A stretch of 64,000 bases of DNA from assembly GCF_900106755.1 (NCBI RefSeq), contig NZ_FNNN01000009.1, positions 124,001 to 188,000 of the forward strand. The letters run 5' to 3'. Source of the stretch: Bacteroides faecis MAJ27 (GTDB lineage: Bacteria; Bacteroidota; Bacteroidia; Bacteroidales; Bacteroidaceae). A model generated the notes under the pieces. It saw only the letters and a program-made list of their open reading frames with translations, had not been told where the DNA came from and made no database searches. Positions 1 through 10,629 of this stretch are shown in pieces; within the stretch, counting starts at the first letter, position 1, and each line of letters opens with the position of its first letter. The position numbers and the translations under genes were made by a program.

Positions 1-150
1 ATCACCGTGCTATTACTGCGAATCTTCTTTCTGTCGCCCACACCGGAAGCTTACAACAAGTTCCTCCCGTATCTATTGGTTTATACTTTGCTGACCGCTT
101 CTTTCTCATGGCTTTCCATAGTGCGGTTCAAAGCGGGAAAACAGGACTAA
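1..150 (+). CDS. C-terminal fragment of a membrane protein, probably an ABC transporter permease
   Basis: The window opens inside a reading frame that runs 49 codons to a TAA at 148-150. The fragment has a short loop (SPTPEAYNKF), a hydrophobic membrane segment (LPYLLVYTLLTASFSWLSIV) and a basic tail (RFKAGKQD), as expected for the last transmembrane helix of an integral membrane protein. DUF4857 genes such as the next one usually follow ABC-transporter permease and ATPase genes in Bacteroides, so a permease subunit is the best guess. This rests on context, not on a domain hit. The start lies outside the window. Confidence 0.6.
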   Translation: MTVLLLRIFFLSPTPEAYNKFLPYLLVYTLLTASFSWLSIVRFKAGKQD

Positions 151-193
151 GAGAATGAAGAATGAAGAACTAAAAATGAAGAATTAAATAAAG

Positions 194-1228
194 ATGAAAC
201 GTTTCAGTACCATACTATTATATGTCACCATCGCGTTCCTGCTTCTCTGGCAGTTGCCTTGGTGTTACAACTTCTTTGTCGTAAAACCGGAGAAGACTCC
301 TTTTACGCTATATAGTTTCGTGATCGGCGACTTTGCCTTAATGGGACAGGAAGAAGGAAAAGGAACCGTACGTCGCGATGCTGCCGGAAATATTTATTCC
401 GAAGCGGCCTTCGACAGTATCCTCCCCATGTTTTATTTCCGCCAACTGATGTCCGACGAACGCTTCCCGGATACAATTAACGGGATAGCCGTCACTCCGA
501 AAATCGTACAGACGGAAAACTTCAATTTCCGCAGTGTACCTACGGATATCAATGCTCCTTCTATCGGCCTTTATCCTTTGTTGGAGTCCATGTCCAGACG
601 TGTGGACCTGAAGATGCCGGATGATGTATTCCGCATTACGTCCAAAGGTATTGAGTTTATCGATATGGCTTCGAATAGTGTAAATGCAGAAAAAAGCCTT
701 CAGTTCACAGAAGCGATGGCGAAGAAAGATTTTCATTTTCCTGCCATTGAGATTGTAGGAAATCCTACGGTGAAGAAGGAGTACGATGAAGGATATCTTC
801 TGCTGGATGCCGACCGTCGTCTGTTCCATCTGAAACAGGTGAAAGGACGCCCTTATGTCCGCGCTATTCCGTTACCCGAAGGACTGACATTAGAGCACCT
901 ATATCTGACGGAATTCAGAAACAAAAAGACGCTTGCCTTTCTGACAGATGTCAATAATGCCTTTTACGTGCTGAGAAGCCGCACATACGATATAGTGAAA
1001 ACAGGCATTCCTGCATTCAATCCCGAAACGGATGCACTGACTATCATAGGCAATATGTTCGACTGGACAGTTAGGGTGACCAGCCCGGCCTCTGATAATT
1101 ATTATGCTTTGAATGCGGATGATTATTCACTGATAAAGAAACTGGAAAATGAATCGAATACGCATTATATGCCCGGTATTACTTTCACTTCTTATACAGA
1201 TAAATATGTGATGCCGCGTTTTGAGTAA
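194..1228 (+). CDS. DUF4857 domain-containing protein
   Basis: A 344-residue protein with an N-terminal hydrophobic signal or anchor at about residues 5-25, followed by a soluble domain of the DUF4857 family known from Bacteroides. No catalytic motif is visible. It follows the membrane-protein fragment by 43 bases and is probably its operon partner, perhaps an extracytoplasmic accessory of an ABC exporter (inference from context). The ATG at 194 is the first in frame and is followed at once by the hydrophobic segment. The short gap before it is filled by a low-complexity 'aatgaagaat' repeat. A strong hairpin follows the stop codon. Confidence 0.8.
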   Translation: MKRFSTILLYVTIAFLLLWQLPWCYNFFVVKPEKTPFTLYSFVIGDFALMGQEEGKGTVRRDAAGNIYSEAAFDSILPMFYFRQLMSDERFPDTINGIAVTPKIVQTENFNFRSVPTDINAPSIGLYPLLESMSRRVDLKMPDDVFRITSKGIEFIDMASNSVNAEKSLQFTEAMAKKDFHFPAIEIVGNPTVKKEYDEGYLLLDADRRLFHLKQVKGRPYVRAIPLPEGLTLEHLYLTEFRNKKTLAFLTDVNNAFYVLRSRTYDIVKTGIPAFNPETDALTIIGNMFDWTVRVTSPASDNYYALNADDYSLIKKLENESNTHYMPGITFTSYTDKYVMPRFE

Positions 1229-1238
1229 TCGATAAAGG

Positions 1239-1281
1239 GTTGCCCCAAGTCTTGTTACAACAGACCTGCGGCAACTCTTTT
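1239..1281 (+). terminator. Rho-independent terminator after the DUF4857 gene
   Basis: A two-part stem starts 10 bases after the stop codon. The outer stem is GTTGCC (1239-1244) with GGCAAC (1270-1275). The inner stem is GTCT-TGTT with AACA-GAC, and TCTTTT follows. It separates the DUF4857 transcript from the lamin-tail gene. Confidence 0.7.
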
Positions 1282-1344
1282 CATTAAACGACATATGTAT
1301 GTAAAACTAAAGTAGCTATCTTTTATTTATTCAACATTATACCT

Positions 1345-1352
1345 TATCTTTG
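1345..1352 (+). promoter_or_regulatory. Bacteroides -7 element upstream of the lamin-tail lipoprotein
   Basis: TATCTTTG matches the TAnnTTTG consensus of the Bacteroides housekeeping sigma factor. It lies about 90 bases before the ATG at 1443. No clear -33 TTTG is present, only a T-rich stretch. Confidence 0.5.
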
Positions 1353-1442
1353 CCTCATCAAACAATTATCCACACCGCAATTGCCTCTGCGTAACACACA
1401 AACAAATACGGTAAAAAAGATAACAACTATAATTATAACCGT

Positions 1443-2735
1443 ATGAAAGTTTGTAAAGCCCTGATTCTTTTGAGTCTTTTCATGGTTGCATTCTACAATT
1501 GTGCACCTCCGCCCGATGAAGACACAAAGGAAGAAACAGGAGAAGACACCACTACAGCCGAACTTCCCTGGACAGGAGAAACGGATAAATTTACCATTAA
1601 TACCAAAGAAGGAGTACATCTCAATGATCCGGAAGAAGATGCCGGCACAGCCTACATCACATTTCCGTCTTCTTCCGTCCATAATACCCGGTGGGAGTTT
1701 GGAGTACGTCTGACATTTAATCCTTCTGCCAACAATTATGCCCGTTTTTATCTTACTTCCTCTTCAAATGTCCTTTCCGGTGAATTAACCGGATATTTTA
1801 TTCAGATAGGAGGAGCCAAAGACAACGTGGCACTTTACCGGCAGAACGGGGCAGAATTAAAACTGTTAGCTTCCGGCAGAGAGCTTATGAAGGGGAACAA
1901 CTCACCTAAACTCTACGTCAAAGTAGAATGCGACAACAATGGATACTGGACTTTCTGGACACGGTTGCTGTCAGAAGAAGAATATACGAAAGAAAAACAG
2001 ATCAAAGACAGCAGCATACAAAATTCCGTCTGTTGTGGCATATACTGTGTTTACACAAAGACCCGCTGTGACGGCTTTACTTTCCATCATATACAATTAT
2101 CCAATGATGTGGAGACAACTACGGAACCGGGGGAAACACCGGATCATCCGGAAGAACCTGAAACACCGGAAAAGCCCGTTCTCCCCGATTACCCGGAAGA
2201 AGTAAAGAATCTATTATTGTTAAATGAAATCATGTATGACAACGCAACATATGGTGCAGAATACATAGAGCTTTACAATCCATCCAATTCCACCGTTTCG
2301 GTCCCGTCATTAAAACTATTGAGGTACATTGACAATGGTTCCGGTACAACGCAAACCACGACAACTGCCATCTTGAAGCATCCGGACAAGAATCAAAGGC
2401 TGGACTTTCCTCCTCATGGATATATCTGTCTGACAAAATCTGCTGCCACACTTATCAATAAACACAAAGCTGATAAAAATAATATCATACAAATATCCAC
2501 TTTCCCACGAATAAACAATGATGGAGGCTATCTGGCCATAACCACCAATGAAGAAAAACCAAGAATCATAGACAAATGCATTTACTCCGACAAGATGCAT
2601 AACGAAGGAGTAAGAAACCAGGGTGTATCTCTTGAAAAGAAATCACCGGAGCTAAAGTCGGCTCTAAAATCGAACTGGAGTTCCTCAAAAAACGCAACAG
2701 GAGGCACTCCGGGAAGAAAAAACGAACAAGAATAA
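1443..2735 (+). CDS. Lamin tail domain lipoprotein
   Basis: A 430-residue exported lipoprotein with a hydrophobic signal and lipobox-like Cys20 (FYNC). It has three parts. Residues ~40-215 form a beta-rich domain resembling concanavalin-like carbohydrate-binding folds (WEFGVRLTF). Residues ~218-250 are a Pro/Glu-rich linker. Residues ~252-425 are a lamin-tail domain (LLLNEIMYDN, EYIELYNPS, GGTPG), a family of cell-surface immunoglobulin-like modules often attached to bacterial secreted nucleases and surface proteins. No catalytic residues are visible, so an adhesive or scaffolding surface role is inferred. It stands alone with its own promoter, and the next operon starts 91 bases later. Confidence 0.8.
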   Translation: MKVCKALILLSLFMVAFYNCAPPPDEDTKEETGEDTTTAELPWTGETDKFTINTKEGVHLNDPEEDAGTAYITFPSSSVHNTRWEFGVRLTFNPSANNYARFYLTSSSNVLSGELTGYFIQIGGAKDNVALYRQNGAELKLLASGRELMKGNNSPKLYVKVECDNNGYWTFWTRLLSEEEYTKEKQIKDSSIQNSVCCGIYCVYTKTRCDGFTFHHIQLSNDVETTTEPGETPDHPEEPETPEKPVLPDYPEEVKNLLLLNEIMYDNATYGAEYIELYNPSNSTVSVPSLKLLRYIDNGSGTTQTTTTAILKHPDKNQRLDFPPHGYICLTKSAATLINKHKADKNNIIQISTFPRINNDGGYLAITTNEEKPRIIDKCIYSDKMHNEGVRNQGVSLEKKSPELKSALKSNWSSSKNATGGTPGRKNEQE

Positions 2736-2756
2736 AAGTTTATAGATTAAAATCCC

Positions 2757-2764
2757 TACATTTG
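2757..2764 (+). promoter_or_regulatory. -7 element upstream of the six-gene symporter/AmpG operon
   Basis: TACATTTG matches TAnnTTTG and sits 63 bases before the ATG at 2827, leaving a leader of about 55 bases. No good -33 element is seen. Confidence 0.5.
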
Positions 2765-2826
2765 TCAGCAAAGAAGTAAAAAGAGTTTCGGATGATTTCA
2801 TCCACAAACGAATTTAAACAGCAGCT

Positions 2827-4305
2827 ATGAGTCCAATCATCTTATCTGTTACGATTATAGCCTATTTTGTGATCTTGTTTACCATCTCCTACATAGCAGG
2901 ACACAAAGCAGACAATGAAGGATTCTTTGTCGGGAATCGTAAATCAGCATGGTATATCGTTGCTTTTGCCATGATTGGTTCTACTATTTCGGGAGTCACC
3001 TTTGTATCGGTGCCGGGTATGGTACAAGCCAGCAGCTTTTCCTATTTACAGATGGTATTGGGATTCATCGTCGGACAGTTCATCATTGCCTTTGTACTTG
3101 TCCCTTTATTCTATCGGATGAAATTGGTTTCCATCTATGAATATCTGGAGAACCGATTCGGAACTTCCTCCTACAAAACCGGTGCGTGGTTCTTTTTCAT
3201 CTCCAAAATGTTAGGAGCAGCCGTACGGTTATTTCTGGTATGCCTGACCTTACAACTGCTTATTTTCGAACCCTTCGGCATTCCTTTCCTGGCAAATGTG
3301 ATTCTTACCGTATTTATCGTCTGGCTTTACACATTCCGGGGAGGAGTAAAATCATTGATCTGGACTGATGTGCTGAAAACATTTTGCCTGGTCGTCTCTG
3401 TTGTACTTTGTATTTATTATATTTCTTCGAGCCTGCATTTGAATTTCGGCGGTTTAATCAGTACCATTTCGGATAGCGATTTATCCAAAATGTTTTTCTT
3501 CGACGATGTAAATGATAAACGATATTTCTTCAAACAGTTTCTGGCAGGCGTATTCACAGTGATTGCCATGAATGGGCTCGATCAGGACATGATGCAACGA
3601 AACCTTAGTTGCAAGAACTTTCGGGATTCGCAAAAGAATATGATCACCAGTGGCATTTCACAGTTTTTCGTGATATTGCTTTTCCTGATGTTGGGAGTAT
3701 TGCTTTATACATTCACAGCCCGGCAAGGCATAGAAAATCCGGCTAAAAGCGACGAATTATTTCCCATGATTGCTACCGGAAACTATTTTCCCGGAATGGT
3801 GGGCATCTTGTTTATTATCGGGTTAATAGCCTCTGCCTATTCTGCTGCCGGTTCGGCACTAACCGCTCTGACAACTTCTTTCACAGTAGATATCCTCAAT
3901 GCCCATAAGAAAGAGGATGCGATTCTCAGCAAAATACGAAAACATGTTCATATCGGTATGGCCGTTATTATGGGAATTGTTATTTTTGTATTCAATCTCC
4001 TGAATAATACCAGTGTCATTGATGCTATTTATACATTGGCAAGCTATACGTATGGTCCTATTCTCGGGTTATTCGCTTTTGGCATATTTACCAGGAAACA
4101 AGTTTATGATAAATATATTCCGTTGGTAGCTATTCTTTCTCCTGCACTTTGCTACATATTGCAAAGTCACTCGGAAGCCTGGTTCAACGGATATCAGATT
4201 AGTTACGAGTTGCTTATACTTAATGCTCTCTTCACCTTTTCAGGACTTTGCATACTAATAAAAAGGAAAGACAAAGTAAAAGTATCTGCAAACTCTCCCG
4301 ATTAA
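2827..4305 (+). CDS. Sodium:solute symporter (SSS family)
   Basis: A 492-residue polytopic inner-membrane protein with about 13 predicted helices and the sodium:solute symporter layout. It has an early [21 protein letters not shown] segment typical of the family's first helices and a [13 protein letters not shown] segment in the middle. The substrate cannot be read from sequence; SSS members carry sugars, sialic acid, amino acids and other solutes. It is first in an operon with a 14-base gap to the GT2-DUF4922 gene. The downstream AmpG-like transporter, SpoIID-like protein and amino-sugar kinase suggest a cell-wall sugar or muropeptide fragment as substrate (inference). Confidence 0.88.
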   Translation: MSPIILSVTIIAYFVILFTISYIAGHKADNEGFFVGNRKSAWYIVAFAMIGSTISGVTFVSVPGMVQASSFSYLQMVLGFIVGQFIIAFVLVPLFYRMKLVSIYEYLENRFGTSSYKTGAWFFFISKMLGAAVRLFLVCLTLQLLIFEPFGIPFLANVILTVFIVWLYTFRGGVKSLIWTDVLKTFCLVVSVVLCIYYISSSLHLNFGGLISTISDSDLSKMFFFDDVNDKRYFFKQFLAGVFTVIAMNGLDQDMMQRNLSCKNFRDSQKNMITSGISQFFVILLFLMLGVLLYTFTARQGIENPAKSDELFPMIATGNYFPGMVGILFIIGLIASAYSAAGSALTALTTSFTVDILNAHKKEDAILSKIRKHVHIGMAVIMGIVIFVFNLLNNTSVIDAIYTLASYTYGPILGLFAFGIFTRKQVYDKYIPLVAILSPALCYILQSHSEAWFNGYQISYELLILNALFTFSGLCILIKRKDKVKVSANSPD

Positions 4306-4319
4306 ATAAAAAATTAAAG

Positions 4320-6788
4320 ATGAAAATTACAATCAACTGTTTCCTGCCTTTTTGCAGACAGGAAGAAACGATACAGACAGTTAAAGAATTACGCACATCG
4401 GAATTGGTAGATAAAATCTATTTGCTGGTACCGGAAGCTACCGATATCTGTCTACCCGGATGTGAACTGATTTCTATAGCGAATATCCAGTCGACAGAAG
4501 CGATGAAAGCGATCGCTTCCCATTCCAATGGAACATATACCTTACTTTACACCAAGCATACTGAACTAAAGCTGGGATTATTCGCTCTCGAACGAATGGT
4601 TCAAATAATGGAAATGACGCAGGCAGGCATGGTATATGCCGACCGTTATCAGCAAGTGAATGGTATACGGAAAGCGGCTCCCGTTATCGACTATCAATTC
4701 GGCAGCCTGCGTGATGACTTTGACTTCGGTTCTGTCATGCTTTTCCAAAGCGAGGTTTTCAGAAAAATGGTAAAGGCTACCAAAGAAGACTATCAGTATG
4801 CAGGATTATATGATTTACGCCTCAAAATCTCTCAAAAGAAAAAACTGGTACATATCAACGAATATCTATATACAGAAATAGAAAACGATACCCGGAAAAG
4901 CGGTGAGAAACAGTTCGACTATGTAGACCCGAAAAATCGCCGGGTGCAGATAGAAATGGAACAGGCATGCAGCGAACATCTGAAAGCTATCGGCGGATAT
5001 CTGGAACCCTGTTTTCAGTCAGTCAACTTTTCAGCCTCTACTTTCGAATATGAAGCATCTGTCATTATTCCCGTACGCAACCGTATCCGTACTATCAAAG
5101 ATGCGGTCCGCTCCGCTTTGAACCAGCAAACCTCTTTTCCATTCAATGTCATCGTAATCGATAATCATTCTACAGACGGAACCACAGAAGCCCTTCGGGA
5201 GTTATGTACTGATTATCGGCTGGTTCATATAATCCCCGAAAGAAATGATCTCGGTATCGGAGGATGCTGGAACACAGGTATCCATCACGAGAAATGCGGC
5301 AAGTTCGCTATCCAACTCGACAGTGACGACGTATACAAAGACGAGCATACTTTACAAATCATGGTAAACGCTTTCTATGAACAAAACTGCGCCATGGTAA
5401 TCGGTACCTATATGATGACAGACTTCAACATGAAAGAAATGGCGCCCGGCATCATAGACCACAAAGAATGGACTCCCGAGAATGGTCGCAATAACGCTTT
5501 ACGCATCAACGGACTGGGAGCTCCCCGTGCCTTCTATACTCCCCTCCTCCGGGAAATCAACGTGCCGAATACCAGCTATGGAGAAGACTATGCACTCGGA
5601 CTATGCATTTCAAGCAATTATCAGATAGGCAGGGTATATGATGTCGTTTATCTCTGTCGCCGCTGGGAAGGTAATTCGGACGCTGCATTAGCCATCGAAA
5701 AGGTTAACCAGAATAATGTATACAAAGACCGTATCCGCACATGGGAATTGCAACGGAGGATTCAAGTAAATAAAATAAAGCTGAAACCTCAAAAAGCAAT
5801 CCTACAATTAATTGAAGAACAGACCCACTCATGGGAACTTGCCAAACAGAACTATCAGGCATTGGAAGAGTACCGAAAGCAAATGAAAAAAATGAGTCTG
5901 GCCGGAAAGGATTTCGATATGCTTGTATATACCTTTCCTAATCCCAAACGCATACTTTCGGCTACTGCGCAGACAGACACCTCCTCCATTCATGCACGCC
6001 CCTGCTTTCTATGCCAGGAAAACCGTCCGCAGGAACAAAATTTTGTCAGCTATAAAAATTATCAGATATTGGTAAATCCTTACCCCATATTCAAACAGCA
6101 TCTGACAATTATCGACAGAAAACATACACCACAATCCATCGTCCAACGTTTCGATGATATGATAGATTTCTCCAGTTTGCTGCAAGAGAACTTCATTTTA
6201 TACAATGGTCCCGAATGCGGAGCATCTGCTCCGGACCATGCTCATTTTCAGGCTTGCGGAAAAGAGGAGGAACTGGAAGGTGCACTAAGTGCGGATTGGC
6301 ACAAAGAATTGTTGATTGAGAAGAGTAATGTAGAAATACATTCGATTGACAATCCAGTCACTGCAATTCTTATCCAGACAAAGGACAAAGCAACAATGTC
6401 ACGTACATTCAAGCAGCTTTACGATATACTCGCTGCTGATAAAAACGGAAAAGAACCAATGATGAATATCCTTACCTGGTACGGTTTGGAAAAACATAAA
6501 GATTTTTTCCAAGGATACTACGAATCTGAATTGAAAGATTTGACACTGCGTTATCACTGCATGATCTTCCTGCGTAGCAAACACCGTCCGGACTGTTATT
6601 ATGCAGAAGGAGATGAACAAATTCTTATCAGCCCGGCTATTGCCGAAATGAATGGCATATTTCCTGTTGTCCGGGAAGAAGATTTTCCCAAACTGACTCC
6701 CGAGAAGATATATGAAATCCGTCGGGAAGTTTCTATGCCTCAGGATGAGTTTATAAAAATTACAGAACGCATAAAGGCAGCATTATGA
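4320..6788 (+). CDS. Glycosyltransferase family 2 / DUF4922 (HIT-like nucleotidyltransferase) fusion
   Basis: An 822-residue cytoplasmic protein. Residues ~1-240 look like a degenerate GT-A domain. Residues ~245-460 are a clear family 2 glycosyltransferase ([16 protein letters not shown], then an acidic DSDD near residue 332). Residues ~540-760 are a DUF4922 domain whose DHAHFQ near residue 640 resembles the histidine triad of GalT/ATP-adenylyltransferase enzymes, and CFLCQENRP resembles their Cys pair. A sugar-1-phosphate nucleotidyl transfer coupled to glycosyl transfer is plausible but unproven. An in-frame ATG at 4248 would overlap the symporter by 58 bases, so 4320 is preferred. The stop overlaps the next start (ATGA). 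Confidence 0.82.
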   Translation: MKITINCFLPFCRQEETIQTVKELRTSELVDKIYLLVPEATDICLPGCELISIANIQSTEAMKAIASHSNGTYTLLYTKHTELKLGLFALERMVQIMEMTQAGMVYADRYQQVNGIRKAAPVIDYQFGSLRDDFDFGSVMLFQSEVFRKMVKATKEDYQYAGLYDLRLKISQKKKLVHINEYLYTEIENDTRKSGEKQFDYVDPKNRRVQIEMEQACSEHLKAIGGYLEPCFQSVNFSASTFEYEASVIIPVRNRIRTIKDAVRSALNQQTSFPFNVIVIDNHSTDGTTEALRELCTDYRLVHIIPERNDLGIGGCWNTGIHHEKCGKFAIQLDSDDVYKDEHTLQIMVNAFYEQNCAMVIGTYMMTDFNMKEMAPGIIDHKEWTPENGRNNALRINGLGAPRAFYTPLLREINVPNTSYGEDYALGLCISSNYQIGRVYDVVYLCRRWEGNSDAALAIEKVNQNNVYKDRIRTWELQRRIQVNKIKLKPQKAILQLIEEQTHSWELAKQNYQALEEYRKQMKKMSLAGKDFDMLVYTFPNPKRILSATAQTDTSSIHARPCFLCQENRPQEQNFVSYKNYQILVNPYPIFKQHLTIIDRKHTPQSIVQRFDDMIDFSSLLQENFILYNGPECGASAPDHAHFQACGKEEELEGALSADWHKELLIEKSNVEIHSIDNPVTAILIQTKDKATMSRTFKQLYDILAADKNGKEPMMNILTWYGLEKHKDFFQGYYESELKDLTLRYHCMIFLRSKHRPDCYYAEGDEQILISPAIAEMNGIFPVVREEDFPKLTPEKIYEIRREVSMPQDEFIKITERIKAAL

Positions 6789-8146
6789 AAGAACCTCAGA
6801 TAACAGTCGGTATCCTTTCCGGAAAAGAAATCGAGTTCTTTCTCCCGGAAAGTTTCGTTACCCCCGATGGCACGATGGCATCAGGGATACAAAAGGCTGT
6901 TTTTCAAAAAGGAAAGATATACTGGCAAGGGAAAGCATATAATGAATTATCATTCTCTCCCATACAGGATACTGATACTTTCTTTGAGCTAAAAGATGTT
7001 ACCATCGGCATCAATTTCCATTGGGAACGCAAAGAAACACAAAGATTCAAAGGGAGTCTGAAAATAATCGTTGAAGAGGAGAGGCTAACAGCTATCAATG
7101 TAATTTCCATTGAAGAATATCTGACTAGTGTGATTTCATCGGAAATGAGTGCCACTGCTTCTTTAAGTCTCTTAAAAGCACATGCAGTCATTTCCAGAAG
7201 TTGGCTGGTTCATAAATTAAGAACGAGAAACATTCTAAATGAAGAATTAAGAATGAAGGATGAAACATTAGGGATGGCTACACGAAAAGAAAACACAGTC
7301 GGTTCTTCCTCCTCTACTTCTGATGCTTCACTCATCAAATGGTACGATCATGAAGCACATACACACTTTGATGTTTGTGCCGATGATCATTGTCAACGTT
7401 ATCAGGGAATTACCCGTACTTCCACCCCACAAGCTATCGAAGCCGTATCTTCTACCAGGGGAGAGGTGCTTGTATACGAAGGAGAAATCTGTGACACACG
7501 TTTTTCCAAATGTTGCGGCGGCGCTTTTGAAGAGTTCCAAAATTGCTGGGAAAATGTCAGGCATCCATACCTGACCGGTCAACGTGATGCCTCTGCAATC
7601 CACCTGCCCGACCTGACGATAGAAAAAGAAGCAGAAAAATGGATACGTACATCACCTTCCGCTTTCTGCAATACGCAAGATAAAAGAGTGCTGAGCCAGG
7701 TTCTCAACAACTATGATCAGGAAACAATAGACTTCTATCGTTGGAAAGTCAGTTATACCCAACAAGAACTTTCAGCACTGGTCCATAAACGTTCGGGAAT
7801 CAATTTCGGAGAAATCATAGACTTGATTCCTGTCGAACGGGGAACTTCCGGACGTCTTGTACGATTAAAGATTGTAGGTACTTTACAAACGCTTATTATC
7901 GGAAAAGAACTGGAAATACGCCGTACCTTATCCCCTTCCCATCTTTATAGTTCCGCATTCGTGGTTGACAAAGAAGGGGAAGAGGGTCAAGTACCCACCC
8001 GCTTCACTTTCACCGGAGCAGGTTGGGGGCACGGAGTAGGACTTTGCCAGATAGGTGCGGCAGTTATGGGTGAACAGGGATACAACTATAAAGACATTTT
8101 ATCCCACTATTATCCTGGTAGTGTGCTTGAAAAACAATACGAATAA
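6785..8146 (+). CDS. SpoIID/LytB domain protein (peptidoglycan lytic enzyme family)
   Basis: A 453-residue SpoIID-domain protein. In Bacillus and Clostridioides, SpoIID is a lytic transglycosylase acting on stem-peptide-free glycan strands. The catalytic Glu motif is seen as SSEMS (Glu120), and the zinc-site His/Cys set as [12 protein letters not shown] (residues ~192-203). The end is the usual [12 protein letters not shown]. No signal peptide is evident, which is odd for a wall enzyme and fits action on imported fragments in the cytoplasm (inference). Residues ~145-182 are a low-complexity insertion encoded partly by an 'aatgaagaattaagaatgaag' tract like those seen between genes. It overlaps the previous gene by 4 bases. 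Confidence 0.87.
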   Translation: MKEPQITVGILSGKEIEFFLPESFVTPDGTMASGIQKAVFQKGKIYWQGKAYNELSFSPIQDTDTFFELKDVTIGINFHWERKETQRFKGSLKIIVEEERLTAINVISIEEYLTSVISSEMSATASLSLLKAHAVISRSWLVHKLRTRNILNEELRMKDETLGMATRKENTVGSSSSTSDASLIKWYDHEAHTHFDVCADDHCQRYQGITRTSTPQAIEAVSSTRGEVLVYEGEICDTRFSKCCGGAFEEFQNCWENVRHPYLTGQRDASAIHLPDLTIEKEAEKWIRTSPSAFCNTQDKRVLSQVLNNYDQETIDFYRWKVSYTQQELSALVHKRSGINFGEIIDLIPVERGTSGRLVRLKIVGTLQTLIIGKELEIRRTLSPSHLYSSAFVVDKEGEEGQVPTRFTFTGAGWGHGVGLCQIGAAVMGEQGYNYKDILSHYYPGSVLEKQYE

Positions 8147-8162
8147 TTCTAAGATCAATACC

Positions 8163-9470
8163 ATGATGACAATAAGAGATACCAATCACAGTATGTCGGT
8201 AAAGCGTAGAAATCCCTGGAACTGGATTCCTACACTCTACTTTGCGGAAGGACTGCCCTATGTAGCCGTAATGACAATCGCCGTCATTATGTATAAACGG
8301 CTGGGATTGTCAAACACAGAAATTACGCTTTATACCTCCTGGCTCTATCTGCCATGGACCATTAAACCGTTATGGAGTCCTTTCGTTGATTTGGTAAAAA
8401 CAAAACGTTCCTGGATCATTGCGATGCAAGGTTTAATCGCCGCAGGATTTGCAGGCATCGCCTTTTTTATTCCGACAACACATTTTGTACAACTAACTCT
8501 GGCTTTTTTCTGGCTGATGGCATTCAGTTCGGCTACTCATGACATAGCGGCTGACGGATTCTATATGCTTGGACTAAATAACAAAGAACAGTCTTTTTTC
8601 GTAGGTATCCGAAATACATTCTATCGTTTTGCCAATATCTTCGGACAAGGTATTCTCGTCATGCTCGCCGGATGGCTCGAAACCTCACAAGGCAACATTC
8701 CTTTGGCTTGGAGTATCACTTTTTATCTGATGGCAGGATTATTTCTTGCTCTCACCCTATACCACCGGTTCATTCTTCCACATCCTGATACCGATATCAA
8801 ACGAGAAGGACTCACGGCCAGTAAGTTGCTCGAAGATTTCTTAAAGACATTTATATCTTTCTTCCAAAAGAAGCATCTGGGACTCATGTTTTTCTTCTTG
8901 CTTACCTACCGGCTCGGAGAATCACAACTAGCTAAAATAGCCTCCCCCTTCTTACTGGATGATGCAGAACAGGGAGGCTTGGCGCTTTCTACCGCCACTG
9001 TCGGAATGATCTATGGCACAATCGGTGTCATCGCTCTGCTTCTCGGAGGAATTATCAGCGGTTTTCTGGTTTCACGTGATGGCTTTAAGAAATGGATATT
9101 ACCAATGGCACTGGCTATTAACCTCCCCGACCTCCTATATGTATGGATGGCAGCAGCTACACCGGATAACCCCCTATTTATCTCCATTTGTGTAGCTATC
9201 GAGCAGCTAGGATATGGATTTGGATTCACCGCCTATATGCTTTATCTGATTTACATTGCAGAAGGAGAACACAAGACAGCTCACTATGCCATAGGTACCG
9301 GTTTCATGGCACTGGGCATGATGATTCCGGGAATGCCTGCAGGATGGATACAGGAGCATATCGGATACACGAATTTCTTTATCTGGGTATGTATATGTAC
9401 GATTCCCGGTATCATAGCGTCATTAATGATCCGCAATCGACTGGACGATTCATTCGGAAAAAAAATATAG
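8163..9470 (+). CDS. AmpG-like MFS transporter
   Basis: A 435-residue major-facilitator protein with about 12 helices. The opening (NPWNWIPTLYFAEGLPYVAV, then YTSWLYLPWTIKPLWSPFVD) is typical of AmpG-type permeases, which bring anhydro-muropeptides or GlcNAc-anhydroMurNAc from the periplasm to the cytoplasm. The ATG at 8163 begins 16 bases after the SpoIID stop. A longer frame from 8055 lies wholly inside the SpoIID gene and is rejected; ATGs at 8166 and 8193 are also possible. Placement between a SpoIID protein and an amino-sugar kinase supports cell-wall recycling, but the substrate is inferred. Confidence 0.86.
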   Translation: MMTIRDTNHSMSVKRRNPWNWIPTLYFAEGLPYVAVMTIAVIMYKRLGLSNTEITLYTSWLYLPWTIKPLWSPFVDLVKTKRSWIIAMQGLIAAGFAGIAFFIPTTHFVQLTLAFFWLMAFSSATHDIAADGFYMLGLNNKEQSFFVGIRNTFYRFANIFGQGILVMLAGWLETSQGNIPLAWSITFYLMAGLFLALTLYHRFILPHPDTDIKREGLTASKLLEDFLKTFISFFQKKHLGLMFFFLLTYRLGESQLAKIASPFLLDDAEQGGLALSTATVGMIYGTIGVIALLLGGIISGFLVSRDGFKKWILPMALAINLPDLLYVWMAAATPDNPLFISICVAIEQLGYGFGFTAYMLYLIYIAEGEHKTAHYAIGTGFMALGMMIPGMPAGWIQEHIGYTNFFIWVCICTIPGIIASLMIRNRLDDSFGKKI

Positions 9471-9513
9471 AACAGAATTACTTATAACTTAACACATTAA
9501 AAAAGTAACAGTC

Positions 9514-10629
9514 ATGAATGTAACAAGTAACAAACGCCTATTGGCACTCGATGTAATGCGAGGCATTACCATCGCCGGAATGATTTTAGTGAACACCCCC
9601 GGCTCCTGGCAACATACGTATGCCCCTCTCAAGCACGCTGAATGGATCGGCTTGACTCCTACTGACCTCGTATTTCCCTTCTTCATGTTTATCATGGGGA
9701 TTTCGACGTACATCTCTTTACGGAAGTATGATTTTACCTTCAGTATACCTGCCGGTTTAAAGATACTCAAACGAACGGTCATCATCTTCTTAATCGGCAT
9801 CGGTATCAGCTGGCTTTCCATTCTCTGTTTCCAGCATGATCCTTTTCCAATAGATCAGATTCGCATTCTTGGGGTCATGCAACGGCTTGCTTTGGGATAT
9901 GGAATTACTGCATTGGCCGCTCTTCTTATCAAACATAAATATATTCCGTATCTGATAACAGTTCTTCTGATCGGTTATTTCATGATTCTTGCCGTTGGTA
10001 ACGGATACGTCTACGACGAAACAAATGTCCTTTCTATAGTGGATCGTGCTGTATTGGGCCAGGCGCATATTTATGGTGGTGCCATTCTGGACCCAGAGGG
10101 TTTATTAAGTACGATTTCTGCCGTCGCTCATGTAATGATCGGTTTCTGTGCAGGCAAACTATTAATGGAGGTAAAGGATATCCATGAGAAACTGGAACGT
10201 TTATTCCTGATAGGCACTATCCTCACTTTTGCTGGTTTTCTACTAAGCTACGGTTCGCCAATCTGCAAAAAGATATGGTCTCCTTCTTTTGTTCTGATCA
10301 CTTGTGGTATGGGTTCCAGCTTTTTAGCACTACTTGTCTGGATCATCGACATCAAAGGCTACAAAGGCTGGAGTAGATTCTTCGAATCATTCGGAGTCAA
10401 TCCACTTTTTATTTATGTACTCGCTGACATTCTGGCAATTCTTTTTGCTATGATTCCAATGACTTATGCCGGCGAACCAACTTCTTTACACGGATACATA
10501 TACAGTGCCCTTTTGCAACCGGTTTTCGGAGACAAAGGAGGCTCTCTCATATTTGCCCTGCTCTTTGTCCTCCTCAACTGGGCAATCGGCTATATACTAT
10601 ATAAAAAGAAAATATACATTAAGATATGA
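9514..10629 (+). CDS. DUF5009 / COG4299 acyltransferase-like membrane protein
   Basis: A 371-residue protein with about 10 membrane helices. It opens with RLLALDVMRGITIAGMILVN and carries TPTDLVFPFFMFIMG and FFESFGVNPLFIYVLADI, the signature of the family related to heparan-alpha-glucosaminide N-acetyltransferase (HGSNAT, COG4299). HGSNAT passes acetyl groups from cytosolic acetyl-CoA across a membrane to the amino group of glucosamine. A similar acetyl transfer to wall glucosamine is possible here but not shown. The 43-base gap before it is the largest in the operon. Its stop overlaps the kinase start (ATGA), indicating coupled translation. Confidence 0.85.
   Translation: MNVTSNKRLLALDVMRGITIAGMILVNTPGSWQHTYAPLKHAEWIGLTPTDLVFPFFMFIMGISTYISLRKYDFTFSIPAGLKILKRTVIIFLIGIGISWLSILCFQHDPFPIDQIRILGVMQRLALGYGITALAALLIKHKYIPYLITVLLIGYFMILAVGNGYVYDETNVLSIVDRAVLGQAHIYGGAILDPEGLLSTISAVAHVMIGFCAGKLLMEVKDIHEKLERLFLIGTILTFAGFLLSYGSPICKKIWSPSFVLITCGMGSSFLALLVWIIDIKGYKGWSRFFESFGVNPLFIYVLADILAILFAMIPMTYAGEPTSLHGYIYSALLQPVFGDKGGSLIFALLFVLLNWAIGYILYKKKIYIKI

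Noticed and set aside
338..829. 163-codon frame antisense to the DUF4857 gene
   Set aside because: It is entirely covered by a real gene, and its translation lacks signal, domain or compositional logic.
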